DNA of 61,371 bases from Deltaproteobacteria bacterium (lineage in GTDB: Bacteria > Desulfobacterota > Desulfomonilia > Desulfomonilales > Desulfomonilaceae). The notes under the pieces are model-generated. The model was not told where the DNA came from. It saw only the letters and a list, made by a program, of their open reading frames with translations, and searched no databases. The stretch covers positions 1-61,371 of the forward strand of contig JAJYDQ010000014.1 in assembly GCA_021777225.1 (NCBI GenBank), given 5' to 3'. How positions within the stretch are numbered: position 1 is the stretch's first letter; the number at the start of each line of letters is the position of its first letter. The position numbers were made by a program, and so were the translations under genes. Positions 29,553 through 38,213 of this stretch are shown in pieces.

Positions 29553-32222
29553 TCAGAATAATTGGCCCATAGCAAAGGCAAAAGCGCCAGGGTCTTCTCC
29601 TCTTTCAGGATTAAGTTTCCAGCCATATTCGATTCTCAAAGGCCCCATGGGTGATATCCATCTTACACCCAAACCGATCCCGGCCTTGACATCCGTCATA
29701 AAAGGACTGTCGGCGGCATTCCATGCATTACCTATGTCAAAGAATGTCACACCATTAAGTTTTAAGCTATCCACCAAAGGAAAGAGACACTCCACGTTGG
29801 TAAACATTGCACGGTCTCCACCCATAACACTACCGAACCTATCGCGAGGACCTATGTCTCCGACCTTGTAGCCCCTGATGCTTTGAATCCCTCCGAGCAA
29901 TATTCGTCTATCAAAAGGTATGGGATCTCCATTTGACTCCATTAGCATTGAAGCGTTTGCCCTAAGTTTTAGGACAGCTCTCCAATAGAGGGATTTATAA
30001 TAGATACCTTCCGTATAAAAACTTGAAAAAGCTACATCGCCCCCAAAACCGGAGATTCTGCCGCCAAATGCAAGTTTGGTCCCTGCGGTCGGGATTACGG
30101 AATTATTTCTTGTGTCTCTACCAATGTTGATAGAAACGGAGTTCTCTGAGATATTTAAAAATCTTCTAGCGTTAGTGTTATATTTGGCGTAATAGGCCAC
30201 GACAGACCGGGCAAACATCTGCTGAAAACCTGATAATTTGCTGGAATCCCGAGCAATTCCTGTGGACATGGACCATAATCCGTACAAGGGATATGACAAA
30301 TATAGACTGCCGCCATTGCTGTCACGGACGTACTGTAGTTCTCCCTGAATAGACTTGTAGCCTCTAATGCTAGCTGTTACGGGGTAGTCCAAAAGCCATG
30401 GATAGGTCAGTGATCCCTCATAATTGCTCCGACGGGCAGACAGATTCGCCTTGGCGTTTGCCACGATGCCCATTCCAAAAAGATTTCTTTCTTTCAGGTC
30501 AACGTTTCCCATAGCCCCGTCCTGCGAAGAATAGCCAAGACCAGCGGCTAAAGATCCTGTCTTTTTTTCTATAACTTCTACAGTTACATTCATCGTATCG
30601 GGACGAGAACCCGGCGAGGTTTTAAGCTTCACAGCTTCAAAGAAATCCATACCTTCGAGGTTATTTTTAGTGGCTTCAAAACTGTCGGCGTTATAAATGT
30701 CACCCTCGGCTATGGTGAGGGCGCGCCTGATTATCTTATCCCGGGTCCTGTCGTTGCCTGTAATGTCCACGCGCTCAATAGTAATTTTCTCGCCTTTGCT
30801 TATCTTGAAAATCAGATCAATAAAATCGTGTTTTTCGTTGATTTTCTGTATAGGTTCAACGTCAGCGTAGGCGTAACCAAGATTATTATAAAGTTTTGTT
30901 ATGGTTTTAATGTCGTCGGCCAGGGCAGATCGTTTGAACCATGTATGAGGTTTTGACTCCAGCTTTCCTGTTAACTGTTCAGCAGGAACTACCAGATCGC
31001 CTTCAACGTCGACTTTTCTGATCTGAAATCTGTCCCCTTCCCTGATGGGATAAGTGACCTTGACTCTGTTTCCCTCGATGGAAAGTTTTGGGGCGCCTAC
31101 CTGAACATTAATGAAACCGTGTTCCAAATAGTAGGCGATAATGCGCATGCGGTTTTCTTCCAGCTTTTCCCTTGTAAATGTGCCTGATTCATCCAAAAAC
31201 CAGAACCAGCTTTTCTCCTTTACTGTCATTATTTTTTTGATGTCTTTTGCAGATAGCTTGGACCGTCCATCGAGATCTATGTCTGTAAGGTAGCTCTTGT
31301 TGCCTTCACTGATCTTGAAGGTTAGAGTCGCTTCGTTAGGAGACAGTTCCTTGAGATCATAATCAATAGTCGGTTGATAGTAGCCTTCCTTTTCATACAT
31401 CTGTTTAATTTTGGCCACATCATCTCGAATTTTTTGAAGACTTGCGACAGTAAATGACTTGGTCGTCAGAGCGTCGAGGATTTCGTCCTTGGAAAAAACC
31501 TTGTTTCCTTCTATGTCAATTGTCTTTATGGAAGGTCTTTCTTTTAAAGTTATAATGAGGTCCATTTCCCCTTTGGAATTCTCTTCGGCTTTGATCTGGA
31601 CATCATCAAAATAGCCCATCGAATAAATTTCCCGAATGTCGTCACTCAAGGCGCTTTTGCTAAAAGGGGAGCCGGTTTTCATTTCGAGTTTATTAAGAAT
31701 AGCTTCCCGTTGAATTCTTTTGTTGCCCTCTATCTTGATTTCTCCAACTTTCGGCCTATTTAGAACAGTGCCGCCAATATCGTTAGCGACTTCTTTCATT
31801 TTAGCGGCAAGGTCCTTAAAATCTTTACCAGTAGTGGAGAAGAACTTCGGTTTTGCCCCCTGTTCCGCGAGAAGAACATAGATTTCGGCTGAAAGTCCGT
31901 CTTCCAGTTGCGTTACATCGCCCCAAATGGCCGCTTGAGCGCCAGCCTTTTCGGCTATCCTGATCAAACGTTGTGGATCGACTTTCTTTTCCTGGACCGC
32001 TGACACAAAGGGCATGCCAGGGATTACTTCAATGTCTCCGTCGCGTGACAGCTCCGCCGCCAGGGCGCTCGCCATTTCATTACTGAACTCCTGCGCCTTG
32101 AGCCCCTTAGTTATCATCTTGAAAGGGAAGACAATGATCTTGTCGATTTTTTTTGCGTGAGAATCTGTTGAGATGGCTATGAGCGAGACGATAATACCGC
32201 ACACCAAGAGGACCTTGTTCAT
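29553..32222 (-). CDS. bamA: Outer membrane assembly factor BamA with extra N-terminal domain
   Basis: The central insertase for outer-membrane proteins, 889 residues from the ATG at 32222 (GAGGAG five bases upstream, four-base overlap with the lolD stop). A signal peptide ends near DSHAKK. Residues about 24-155 form an additional alpha/beta domain (KKIDKIIVFPFK, later AAIWGDVTQLE) before the POTRA repeats begin at VGEIKIEGNKRI (about 159). It resembles the TolB-N/CsgG type of periplasmic domain. Five POTRA repeats follow, then a C-terminal 16-strand barrel with IRGY and ending MGQLF. Typical BamA proteins are around 800 residues. Confidence 0.94.
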   Translation of the reverse strand: MNKVLLVCGIIVSLIAISTDSHAKKIDKIIVFPFKMITKGLKAQEFSNEMASALAAELSRDGDIEVIPGMPFVSAVQEKKVDPQRLIRIAEKAGAQAAIWGDVTQLEDGLSAEIYVLLAEQGAKPKFFSTTGKDFKDLAAKMKEVANDIGGTVLNRPKVGEIKIEGNKRIQREAILNKLEMKTGSPFSKSALSDDIREIYSMGYFDDVQIKAEENSKGEMDLIITLKERPSIKTIDIEGNKVFSKDEILDALTTKSFTVASLQKIRDDVAKIKQMYEKEGYYQPTIDYDLKELSPNEATLTFKISEGNKSYLTDIDLDGRSKLSAKDIKKIMTVKEKSWFWFLDESGTFTREKLEENRMRIIAYYLEHGFINVQVGAPKLSIEGNRVKVTYPIREGDRFQIRKVDVEGDLVVPAEQLTGKLESKPHTWFKRSALADDIKTITKLYNNLGYAYADVEPIQKINEKHDFIDLIFKISKGEKITIERVDITGNDRTRDKIIRRALTIAEGDIYNADSFEATKNNLEGMDFFEAVKLKTSPGSRPDTMNVTVEVIEKKTGSLAAGLGYSSQDGAMGNVDLKERNLFGMGIVANAKANLSARRSNYEGSLTYPWLLDYPVTASIRGYKSIQGELQYVRDSNGGSLYLSYPLYGLWSMSTGIARDSSKLSGFQQMFARSVVAYYAKYNTNARRFLNISENSVSINIGRDTRNNSVIPTAGTKLAFGGRISGFGGDVAFSSFYTEGIYYKSLYWRAVLKLRANASMLMESNGDPIPFDRRILLGGIQSIRGYKVGDIGPRDRFGSVMGGDRAMFTNVECLFPLVDSLKLNGVTFFDIGNAWNAADSPFMTDVKAGIGLGVRWISPMGPLRIEYGWKLNPERGEDPGAFAFAMGQLF

Positions 32223-32905
32223 TGAAGCTCCTCTATTCTGCCGGCGCAAAGTGTTACGCGCCTGTCCATGGTTTTCGCCAACGCTTCCTTGTGAGTAACT
32301 ACTATCAATAACGTTTTCCTGTTGTGATTGAGGTCCCGGAGAATTTTTTCTATTTCAGCCCCTGATTCCGGGTCAAGATTGCCGGTAGGTTCGTCGGCAA
32401 GGATAACATCCGGGTCCATAACCAATGCACGGGCAATGGCCACACGCTGTTGTTCACCACCTGAAAGCTCGCCCGGGCGATGGCTCAATCTGTGAACGAG
32501 GCCAACATCGACCAGAAGCTGCTCAGATTTCAACCGCAATTCCTTGATGTCATGGCCCGCGATGAGACCTGGCATGGAAACATTCTCCAGGGCAGAGAAT
32601 TCCGGAAGCAACTGGAAGAATTGGAACACAAAACCAATTCGCTGATTCCTAATTCTAGCCTTCTCTTTTTCCCCCAGATCTCGAATATTTACACCATCCA
32701 GGCGGATCATGCCTGAGGAAGGTTCATCCAATAAACCAAGCACATGTAACAAGGTGGTTTTTCCAACCCCTGAAGGTCCGGTGACAGCTACACTCTCTCC
32801 ATGGCGCACCAATAAACTGACACCCTTAAGGACTTCGAGTTCCCCAACAGGATGATGGTAAGCTTTACGTAACTCAGAGATTTGGTAAATGTAATCATCA
32901 TTCAT
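32219..32905 (-). CDS. lolD: Lipoprotein-releasing ABC transporter ATPase
   Basis: ATPase of the LolCDE-type complex that releases lipoproteins from the inner membrane to LolA. It has 228 residues with Walker [16 protein letters not shown], signature [15 protein letters not shown] and Walker [14 protein letters not shown], typical of the MacB/LolD group. Its start overlaps lolC by eight bases and its stop overlaps bamA by four, so the whole stretch is tightly coupled. Confidence 0.95.
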   Translation of the reverse strand: MNDDYIYQISELRKAYHHPVGELEVLKGVSLLVRHGESVAVTGPSGVGKTTLLHVLGLLDEPSSGMIRLDGVNIRDLGEKEKARIRNQRIGFVFQFFQLLPEFSALENVSMPGLIAGHDIKELRLKSEQLLVDVGLVHRLSHRPGELSGGEQQRVAIARALVMDPDVILADEPTGNLDPESGAEIEKILRDLNHNRKTLLIVVTHKEALAKTMDRRVTLCAGRIEELQ

Positions 32906-34133
32906 ATCTGAGCGCCTCCGCCGGTTCCAGACGAGCCGCTCTATAGGCAGGATATAAAGTAGCCAGGAAACATATCGTCAACGCTACTACGCAAATGATA
33001 ACAACATCCCAGGGATATATTGCAATTGGAAGCGTAGAGATCGTGTAAATTTCCTCGGGTAGTTCAATGAAAGGGTATTTAGCCAGAAGCGCCCCTCCCG
33101 CCAAGCCGGCCGCGGCGCCCAACAATGTTCCTGCGGAACCTACAATCATACCCTGTGCTACAAATATTCTCATTATACGATCCGATGTGGCGCCTAGGGA
33201 TTTCAATATGGCGATATCCCGACTCTTTTCTATGACCAGCATAATTAGGGAAATTATGATGTTAAAAGCCGCCACCAGGACAATGAAGGTCAGGATGATG
33301 AACATGGCAATTTTCTCAAGTTTCAGCGCGCTGAACAAATTCCTGTACATATCCCTCCAAGTCCTTGTCCAGTAAGGAGAACCGAGAATAGATTCGATCC
33401 TGGCGGCAATTTTTGGAGCATCATAGATATTTCTTAAATTTACCTCAATTCCCGATACCCCGGAGCCCATTTCAAAGAACTGTTGAGCTTCGGTCAAACC
33501 CATGTAGACCAGGTTGGAATCAAATTCGTACATGCCGGATTTGAAAATTCCGACCACCCTGAAATTCTGAACTCTTGGGATGGCCCCTATGGGTGTCCTT
33601 TTTCCTTGAGGGGAAATTAGCTGTACAGTGTCTCCGACCCTAAGAGCATTTGCAGCGGCAAGTTCCTTCCCTATTATCACACCGTTGTCGGTTTTGTTCG
33701 TTGTGCCCAGGTCTTGAAGCGAGCCCTTTTCCAAATATTTTGAGATCGAAATGACTTGTGAAGCCGATTTTGGATCAATGCCCCTGACAATCACTCCTCT
33801 GACTCTACCTTTGGTCGACAGCATGGCCTGGCCGTAGATGTAGGGAGTCACTGCGTTGATTCCATTTAAAGACCTAATTCGATCCATCAATTGGGTCCAG
33901 TCAGCGATGGATCTGGTTGAGTTGTTCATCACAACAATATGCGAAACGGTCCCAAGGATTTTGTCCTTGAGATCGCGTTCAAATCCGTTCATCACACCAA
34001 GTACGATTATCAGGGTCATCACACCGAGCATGACCCCAAGAACACCGAAAGCGCTAATGACGGAAATAAAAGCCTGCTTGCGTTTGGCCCTGATATAGCG
34101 AAGGCCGACCCATAATTCCAGTGGCAGCTTCAT
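32898..34133 (-). CDS. Lipoprotein-releasing ABC transporter permease (LolC/LolE)
   Basis: A 411-residue inner-membrane permease with the family topology: an N-terminal helix, a large periplasmic domain, then three C-terminal helices. The opening ELWVGLRYIRAKRKQAF and the end [12 protein letters not shown] are characteristic. Only one permease gene accompanies lolD, so it may work as a homodimer, as LolF does in bacteria that lack separate LolC and LolE. The start overlaps the lysS stop by four bases. Confidence 0.93.
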   Translation of the reverse strand: MKLPLELWVGLRYIRAKRKQAFISVISAFGVLGVMLGVMTLIIVLGVMNGFERDLKDKILGTVSHIVVMNNSTRSIADWTQLMDRIRSLNGINAVTPYIYGQAMLSTKGRVRGVIVRGIDPKSASQVISISKYLEKGSLQDLGTTNKTDNGVIIGKELAAANALRVGDTVQLISPQGKRTPIGAIPRVQNFRVVGIFKSGMYEFDSNLVYMGLTEAQQFFEMGSGVSGIEVNLRNIYDAPKIAARIESILGSPYWTRTWRDMYRNLFSALKLEKIAMFIILTFIVLVAAFNIIISLIMLVIEKSRDIAILKSLGATSDRIMRIFVAQGMIVGSAGTLLGAAAGLAGGALLAKYPFIELPEEIYTISTLPIAIYPWDVVIICVVALTICFLATLYPAYRAARLEPAEALRYE

Positions 34134-35641
34134 TCAAGCCCTTTTTCAGGTCGCATATGAGGAAACAATATCACTTCCCGAATTGACTGGGCATTCGTCA
34201 ACAGCATTACCAGGCGGTCAATACCGAGACCTTCGCCGGCAGCGGGCGGCATCCCGTATTCGAGTGCCCGCAGGAAATCTTCGTCCAAGAAATGGGCTTC
34301 TTCGTCGCCCGCCTGACGCGCCCTTACCTGTTCTTCAAACCTGTTTCGCTGGTCCGCAGGGTCTGTCAATTCGGTAAAAGCGTTAGCCAGCTCCCGCCCG
34401 CATATATACAGTTCGAACCTATCTGTGGCGGTAGGGTCTTCCTCATTTCGCCTGGCTAATGGAGAAACATCTACAGGATATTGATGCACAAACACCGGTC
34501 CCCAAAGATTGTTTTCCACGACCTCATCGAATACCGCCATAAGAAGCTTGCCCAGAGAATCTGTTTTGTTAACTGATATTCCCATCTCCATAGCTTTGAC
34601 AAACAAGGCGTTCCTGTCTTGAATTTCATGAGGCTTCAGGGCTCCGCTTTTCACGAGAGATTCCTTGACGGTAATTCTGGGCCATGGGGGGGTCAGATCG
34701 ACTTCTCTATCACCGTAGGTCAACTTTAAAGATCCAACTATCTCCAGGGCCAGACTGGAAAGCATTTCCTCTGTCAGCTTGATCAGGTCTTCATACGTCC
34801 TGTAAGCCTGATAAAACTCCAGCATTGTAAATTCGGGATTATGTTGGGTTGAAATTCCCTCGTTCCGGAAGTTGCGGTTTATCTCAAAGACCTTGTCAAA
34901 ACCTCCCACTAAAAGCCTTTTCAGATAGAGTTCAGGGGCTATCCTCAAGTAGAGCTGTCGGTTGAGAGCGTGGTGATAAGTTTCAAACGGTCTGGCGGTA
35001 GCGCCTCCGGGGATGGTTTGCATCATTGGGGTTTCAACTTCCAGAAAACCACGAGTTGCAAGAAAGTTCCTGAGGAATGACACTATACGGCTACGGGTAA
35101 CGACGATTTCGCGAGACGCCTGGTTAACCATCAGATCAAGATATCGCTGCCTGTAACGAATCTCGACGTCGGAAAGGCCATGCCACTTCTCCGGGAGAGG
35201 CCTAACTGACTTGGTCAGGAGAACCAGTTCTTTCACGAGCACGGTAATTTCACCGGTTTTAGTTTTAAACGGTGTTCCGCTGACACCGATGATGTCCCCA
35301 ATGTCAAGTTTTTTAAACCGGCTATAGTCCTCTGAACCAAGGATATCCCTGCCCAAATAAATCTGGAAGTCACCGGAAACATCGTGAACACGCATAAAGG
35401 AAGCCTTGCCCAAAATACGAATGGCCATTATTCTTCCGGCTAGGCGTACAATATCACTTGTCTCTTCGGTTTCTGAGATCCCTGAATACTTTGACTTTAG
35501 TTCCGCAGAATGGATGTCCGGACTGAAGCCTGATGTATAGGGCTGAATTCCCGATTCGACCAGTTCTTCGAGTTTTTTTAGACGAACATCCACCAAAGAT
35601 GACGAGGAGCGCTTCTGTGAATTCGACGAAGGTTCCGACAC
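34130..35641 (-). CDS. lysS: Lysyl-tRNA synthetase, class II
   Basis: Charges tRNA-Lys. The 503 residues comprise an N-terminal OB-fold anticodon-binding domain and a class II core. Motif 2 appears as FEINRNFRNEGIS followed by HNPEFTMLEFYQAY, and motif 3 as GEGLGIDRLVMLLT. It is the first gene of the long envelope-biogenesis run, coupled to lolC by a four-base overlap. A lysS-lolC-lolD order is common in deltaproteobacteria. Confidence 0.96.
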   Translation of the reverse strand: MSEPSSNSQKRSSSSLVDVRLKKLEELVESGIQPYTSGFSPDIHSAELKSKYSGISETEETSDIVRLAGRIMAIRILGKASFMRVHDVSGDFQIYLGRDILGSEDYSRFKKLDIGDIIGVSGTPFKTKTGEITVLVKELVLLTKSVRPLPEKWHGLSDVEIRYRQRYLDLMVNQASREIVVTRSRIVSFLRNFLATRGFLEVETPMMQTIPGGATARPFETYHHALNRQLYLRIAPELYLKRLLVGGFDKVFEINRNFRNEGISTQHNPEFTMLEFYQAYRTYEDLIKLTEEMLSSLALEIVGSLKLTYGDREVDLTPPWPRITVKESLVKSGALKPHEIQDRNALFVKAMEMGISVNKTDSLGKLLMAVFDEVVENNLWGPVFVHQYPVDVSPLARRNEEDPTATDRFELYICGRELANAFTELTDPADQRNRFEEQVRARQAGDEEAHFLDEDFLRALEYGMPPAAGEGLGIDRLVMLLTNAQSIREVILFPHMRPEKGLE

Positions 35642-35682
35642 CTGAGATAGTCTCCTGACTGTTTTCCTATAATTGAATCGGT

Positions 35683-35711
35683 TTTGTATACTTTTGTTAA
35701 GAAAATGTCAA
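35683..35711 (-). promoter_or_regulatory. Sigma70-type promoter for lysS and the envelope run
   Basis: On the minus strand a perfect TTGACA (35711-35706) is followed after 17 bases by TACAAA (35688-35683). An overlapping TATACA gives a 15-base alternative. It lies about 42 bases upstream of the lysS ATG and probably drives at least lysS-lolC-lolD. Confidence 0.6.
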
Positions 35712-35858
35712 GTTTATGCGTCCTTAGCTCAAAAAGATCCCATGCCAATAGATTGGAATTATGGTAGTTTTTAAAATACTCTGTTTTTTAAAGCCAAAAT
35801 AAGTGAAAATGTCCGGGAATTTCAAATAATGGCCATATCGATCAAAGGGAGTTTGAAT

Positions 35859-36977
35859 ATGATTTCAGTGGTTTATATGATAGATCTTTCGGCGTCATGG
35901 AAGAAAAGTGTGCCGTCCAAGGTCACTGACCTATTTAATTCGCTAAACCCCGTTGAGATGTTCAAACCAAAAGATCTTGTCGCAGTAAAGATCCACTTTG
36001 GTGAAGCGGGCAACACTGCCCACATAAGGCCGCAATTCGTCCGGCAAATCGTTGACATTCTCAAAGGTCTCAAGGCTAAACCCTTCCTAACGGATACAAA
36101 TACACTCTATGTGGGGTCCCGCACGGAGGCGTGGTCTCATTTATGCACAGCCTTTGATAATGGTTTCACGCGTGAGGTTACCGGCGCCCCTGTGATAATC
36201 GCCGACGGACTTAGAGGCAACAGTGATGTAGAAATTCCCCTGAATGGAGCCCATATAAAGGACGCATATATTGGAGCCGATATCCACTATGCCGATGGCC
36301 TGGTTGTTATGACTCACTTCAAAGGCCATGAACTCTCCGGTTTTGGTGGAACAATCAAAAATCTTGGGATGGGATGCGCGTCGAGAAAGGGCAAGCTGGA
36401 TCAACATTCCAATATTTCTCCCAAGGTGAATATCAAGAAATGCGTTGGTTGCGGTGAATGTGTAATTTGGTGCAGAGGGCGCGCAATTTCCCTAACCGGA
36501 GAAAAAAAGACTCGAAAGGCTCATATTGATCCCGAACGCTGTGTGGGCTGCGCCGAGTGCATTTTAACATGCAGGCAGGGAGCTATTGCAATCCAGTGGA
36601 ACGAGTCTATCCCAACCTTCATGGAAAAAATGGCGGAGTACGCGAAGGCCGTTTTGTGCCAAAAAACAGGCAAATCCATCTTCATGTCCTTTGTTACTGA
36701 TGTTTCGCCTCTTTGCGACTGTAACCCCTTTTCCGATCGTTCCATTGTCCCGAGTATCGGGATACTGGCGTCTACGGACCCGGTAGCAATTGACCAGGCG
36801 GCAGCCGACCTCGTGAATCAGGCCCCGGGCAATCCCATGTCAAATCTTGAAAGTGGCTTGGAGCCGGGTTCTGATAAATTCAGGGCGATGTTTCCAAACA
36901 TTGACTGGGAACATCTGCTTGACTATGCGGCAAACATCGGTATCGGCTCAAGAAAATATGAACTGGTAAAGCTCTAG
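35859..36977 (+). CDS. DUF362 protein with two [4Fe-4S] ferredoxin clusters
   Basis: A 372-residue DUF362-family protein with a dicluster ferredoxin insert. The cluster motifs are CVGCGECVIWC and CVGCAECILTC at about 200-245, each CxxCxxCxxxC but followed by Arg rather than the usual Pro. The surrounding DUF362 core has VAVKIHFGE and THFKGHELSGFGGTIKNLG. The function is unknown; the family is widespread in anaerobes and probably redox-linked. The frame is open from 35829, but the ATG at 35859 has GGGAG upstream and begins with the family's first strand. I saw no signal peptide. It is monocistronic. Confidence 0.9.
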   Translation: MISVVYMIDLSASWKKSVPSKVTDLFNSLNPVEMFKPKDLVAVKIHFGEAGNTAHIRPQFVRQIVDILKGLKAKPFLTDTNTLYVGSRTEAWSHLCTAFDNGFTREVTGAPVIIADGLRGNSDVEIPLNGAHIKDAYIGADIHYADGLVVMTHFKGHELSGFGGTIKNLGMGCASRKGKLDQHSNISPKVNIKKCVGCGECVIWCRGRAISLTGEKKTRKAHIDPERCVGCAECILTCRQGAIAIQWNESIPTFMEKMAEYAKAVLCQKTGKSIFMSFVTDVSPLCDCNPFSDRSIVPSIGILASTDPVAIDQAAADLVNQAPGNPMSNLESGLEPGSDKFRAMFPNIDWEHLLDYAANIGIGSRKYELVKL

Positions 36978-37080
36978 CCGCATTACGATCAGATCCTGGA
37001 ATATTTTTTGTTAAAAACGTTTCCCTTTTATCTTTTACGCGTAATAGTCCAGACTTGCGACCCGAACCTAATCCGCCGCG

Positions 37081-37109
37081 TTGACAGAAAGCTCGTAATA
37101 TTGTAAAAT
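37081..37109 (+). promoter_or_regulatory. Near-consensus sigma70 promoter
   Basis: TTGACA at 37081-37086, a 17-base spacer, and TAAAAT at 37104-37109: a perfect -35 and five of six at -10. It is the best promoter in the window. It lies 82 bases before the start of the Pro/Gln-rich exported protein, suggesting high constitutive expression. Confidence 0.75.
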
Positions 37110-37191
37110 ATTAATGTAGATGGATCAGTATATGGTTTTGAATCTTCCGATAATCTTCTTGAACCGTCAGAAAGGCGCCAGGAGAAACAAG

Positions 37192-37971
37192 ATGCCAAAA
37201 ATAGCGCTGATTACAATACTTGCAATACTAATACCGGCCGTATGCTTTGGGCAGGGTATTCTGGAGTCGGTTCTCGGGCCGGGAGGTCTCGGCGTCTGGA
37301 ATGGAGTCGGCGCCAATCAGTTCAATTATCAGCAGTTTCAAGGACAGCAGCCGAACCAGCCTATGCAACAGGGTTATGAACAAGGACAAAACCCTTATGC
37401 TCAACCAAACCAGGGCTACGCCCCTCCTCCGGCTTACCCAAATTACAACCAGCAAGGAGTATATTCCGACTGGCAGAATTATCAACAACCCAGCAACGCT
37501 CCACAGGGCCCTCCGCCTGTAAGCTATACCGCTCCTCCTCAGCAGGGCCCTCCTCCGAACCAGAACCAGGTCCCGGTAGCGCAAGGCCGGCAGCCTCAGC
37601 CGCCGCCTGGTCAGTATCCTTCTTACCCTCAATCCCAACAGTTCGATGAGAATTTGCCTGCCGGTGCGGTCCGCATAACCACACAAACCCCGGACGGAAC
37701 CACCGTCCAATATTACCCGCCACAAGGCGAAGATATGGAAAACCAGCCGATTTCGGCTAGAAAACCAAAACAACGTCGTGGGCAAGTTGCTCCAACGCCG
37801 GCAAGAGTCAAGAAACCGGCTCAAGAACAACGGACATCAGCTGGGGCCCATGAGGGCCAGGGAACGTCAATCGCGATGCCTCACCCGGTCGAAATTCCCC
37901 AGGGGCAGGATCCCCGGTCCGGCTGGAATTCATTTAATAGAGGGGCCCCGACTGCTCCTCCGGCTCAATGA
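37192..37971 (+). CDS. Exported proline/glutamine-rich low-complexity protein
   Basis: I do not recognise a family. The ATG at 37192 has AGGAGA eight bases upstream and begins a clean signal peptide (MPKIALITILAILIPAVCFG). Upstream in-frame ATGs from 37120 lack this. The mature 240 residues are low complexity: Gln/Asn/Pro/Tyr-rich with repeated QQP, PPP and NYQQ units up to about residue 160, then a short ordered-looking patch (VRITTQTPDGTTVQYYPP), then a basic Lys/Arg stretch and a Pro-rich end. It is probably periplasmic or surface-exposed and intrinsically disordered. It has its own strong promoter and terminator, so it is a free-standing, probably abundant protein. Confidence 0.8.
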   Translation: MPKIALITILAILIPAVCFGQGILESVLGPGGLGVWNGVGANQFNYQQFQGQQPNQPMQQGYEQGQNPYAQPNQGYAPPPAYPNYNQQGVYSDWQNYQQPSNAPQGPPPVSYTAPPQQGPPPNQNQVPVAQGRQPQPPPGQYPSYPQSQQFDENLPAGAVRITTQTPDGTTVQYYPPQGEDMENQPISARKPKQRRGQVAPTPARVKKPAQEQRTSAGAHEGQGTSIAMPHPVEIPQGQDPRSGWNSFNRGAPTAPPAQ

Positions 37972-38068
37972 CTATTCTTTTTCTAAAGAATTCATCGAGA
38001 CCTTTAACCATTCTGTAGTGTTAGTATTCCTGACTTCAACTCACCGAATTTACGACTTTTTATTATAC

Positions 38069-38104
38069 AATAGGGCCTTAGATTTGACAGGGCCCTATTT
38101 CTTT
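38069..38104 (+). terminator. Rho-independent terminator of the Pro/Gln-rich protein gene
   Basis: A nine-base perfect stem (AATAGGGCC at 38069-38077, GGCCCTATT at 38091-38099) with a 13-base loop, followed by TCTTTA. It lies about 100 bases past the stop codon. The rest of 37972-38213 shows no other gene. Confidence 0.6.
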
Positions 38105-38213
38105 ATCACTGATCTCTCGAGTTATTAAGCTCTGTGCCGGTTGACGCTGCCCCAGACCTGGAGTAATTTGTATTCAACACTGGCATGGCCTGTTTGAATC
38201 GGAGTTCTAATTC

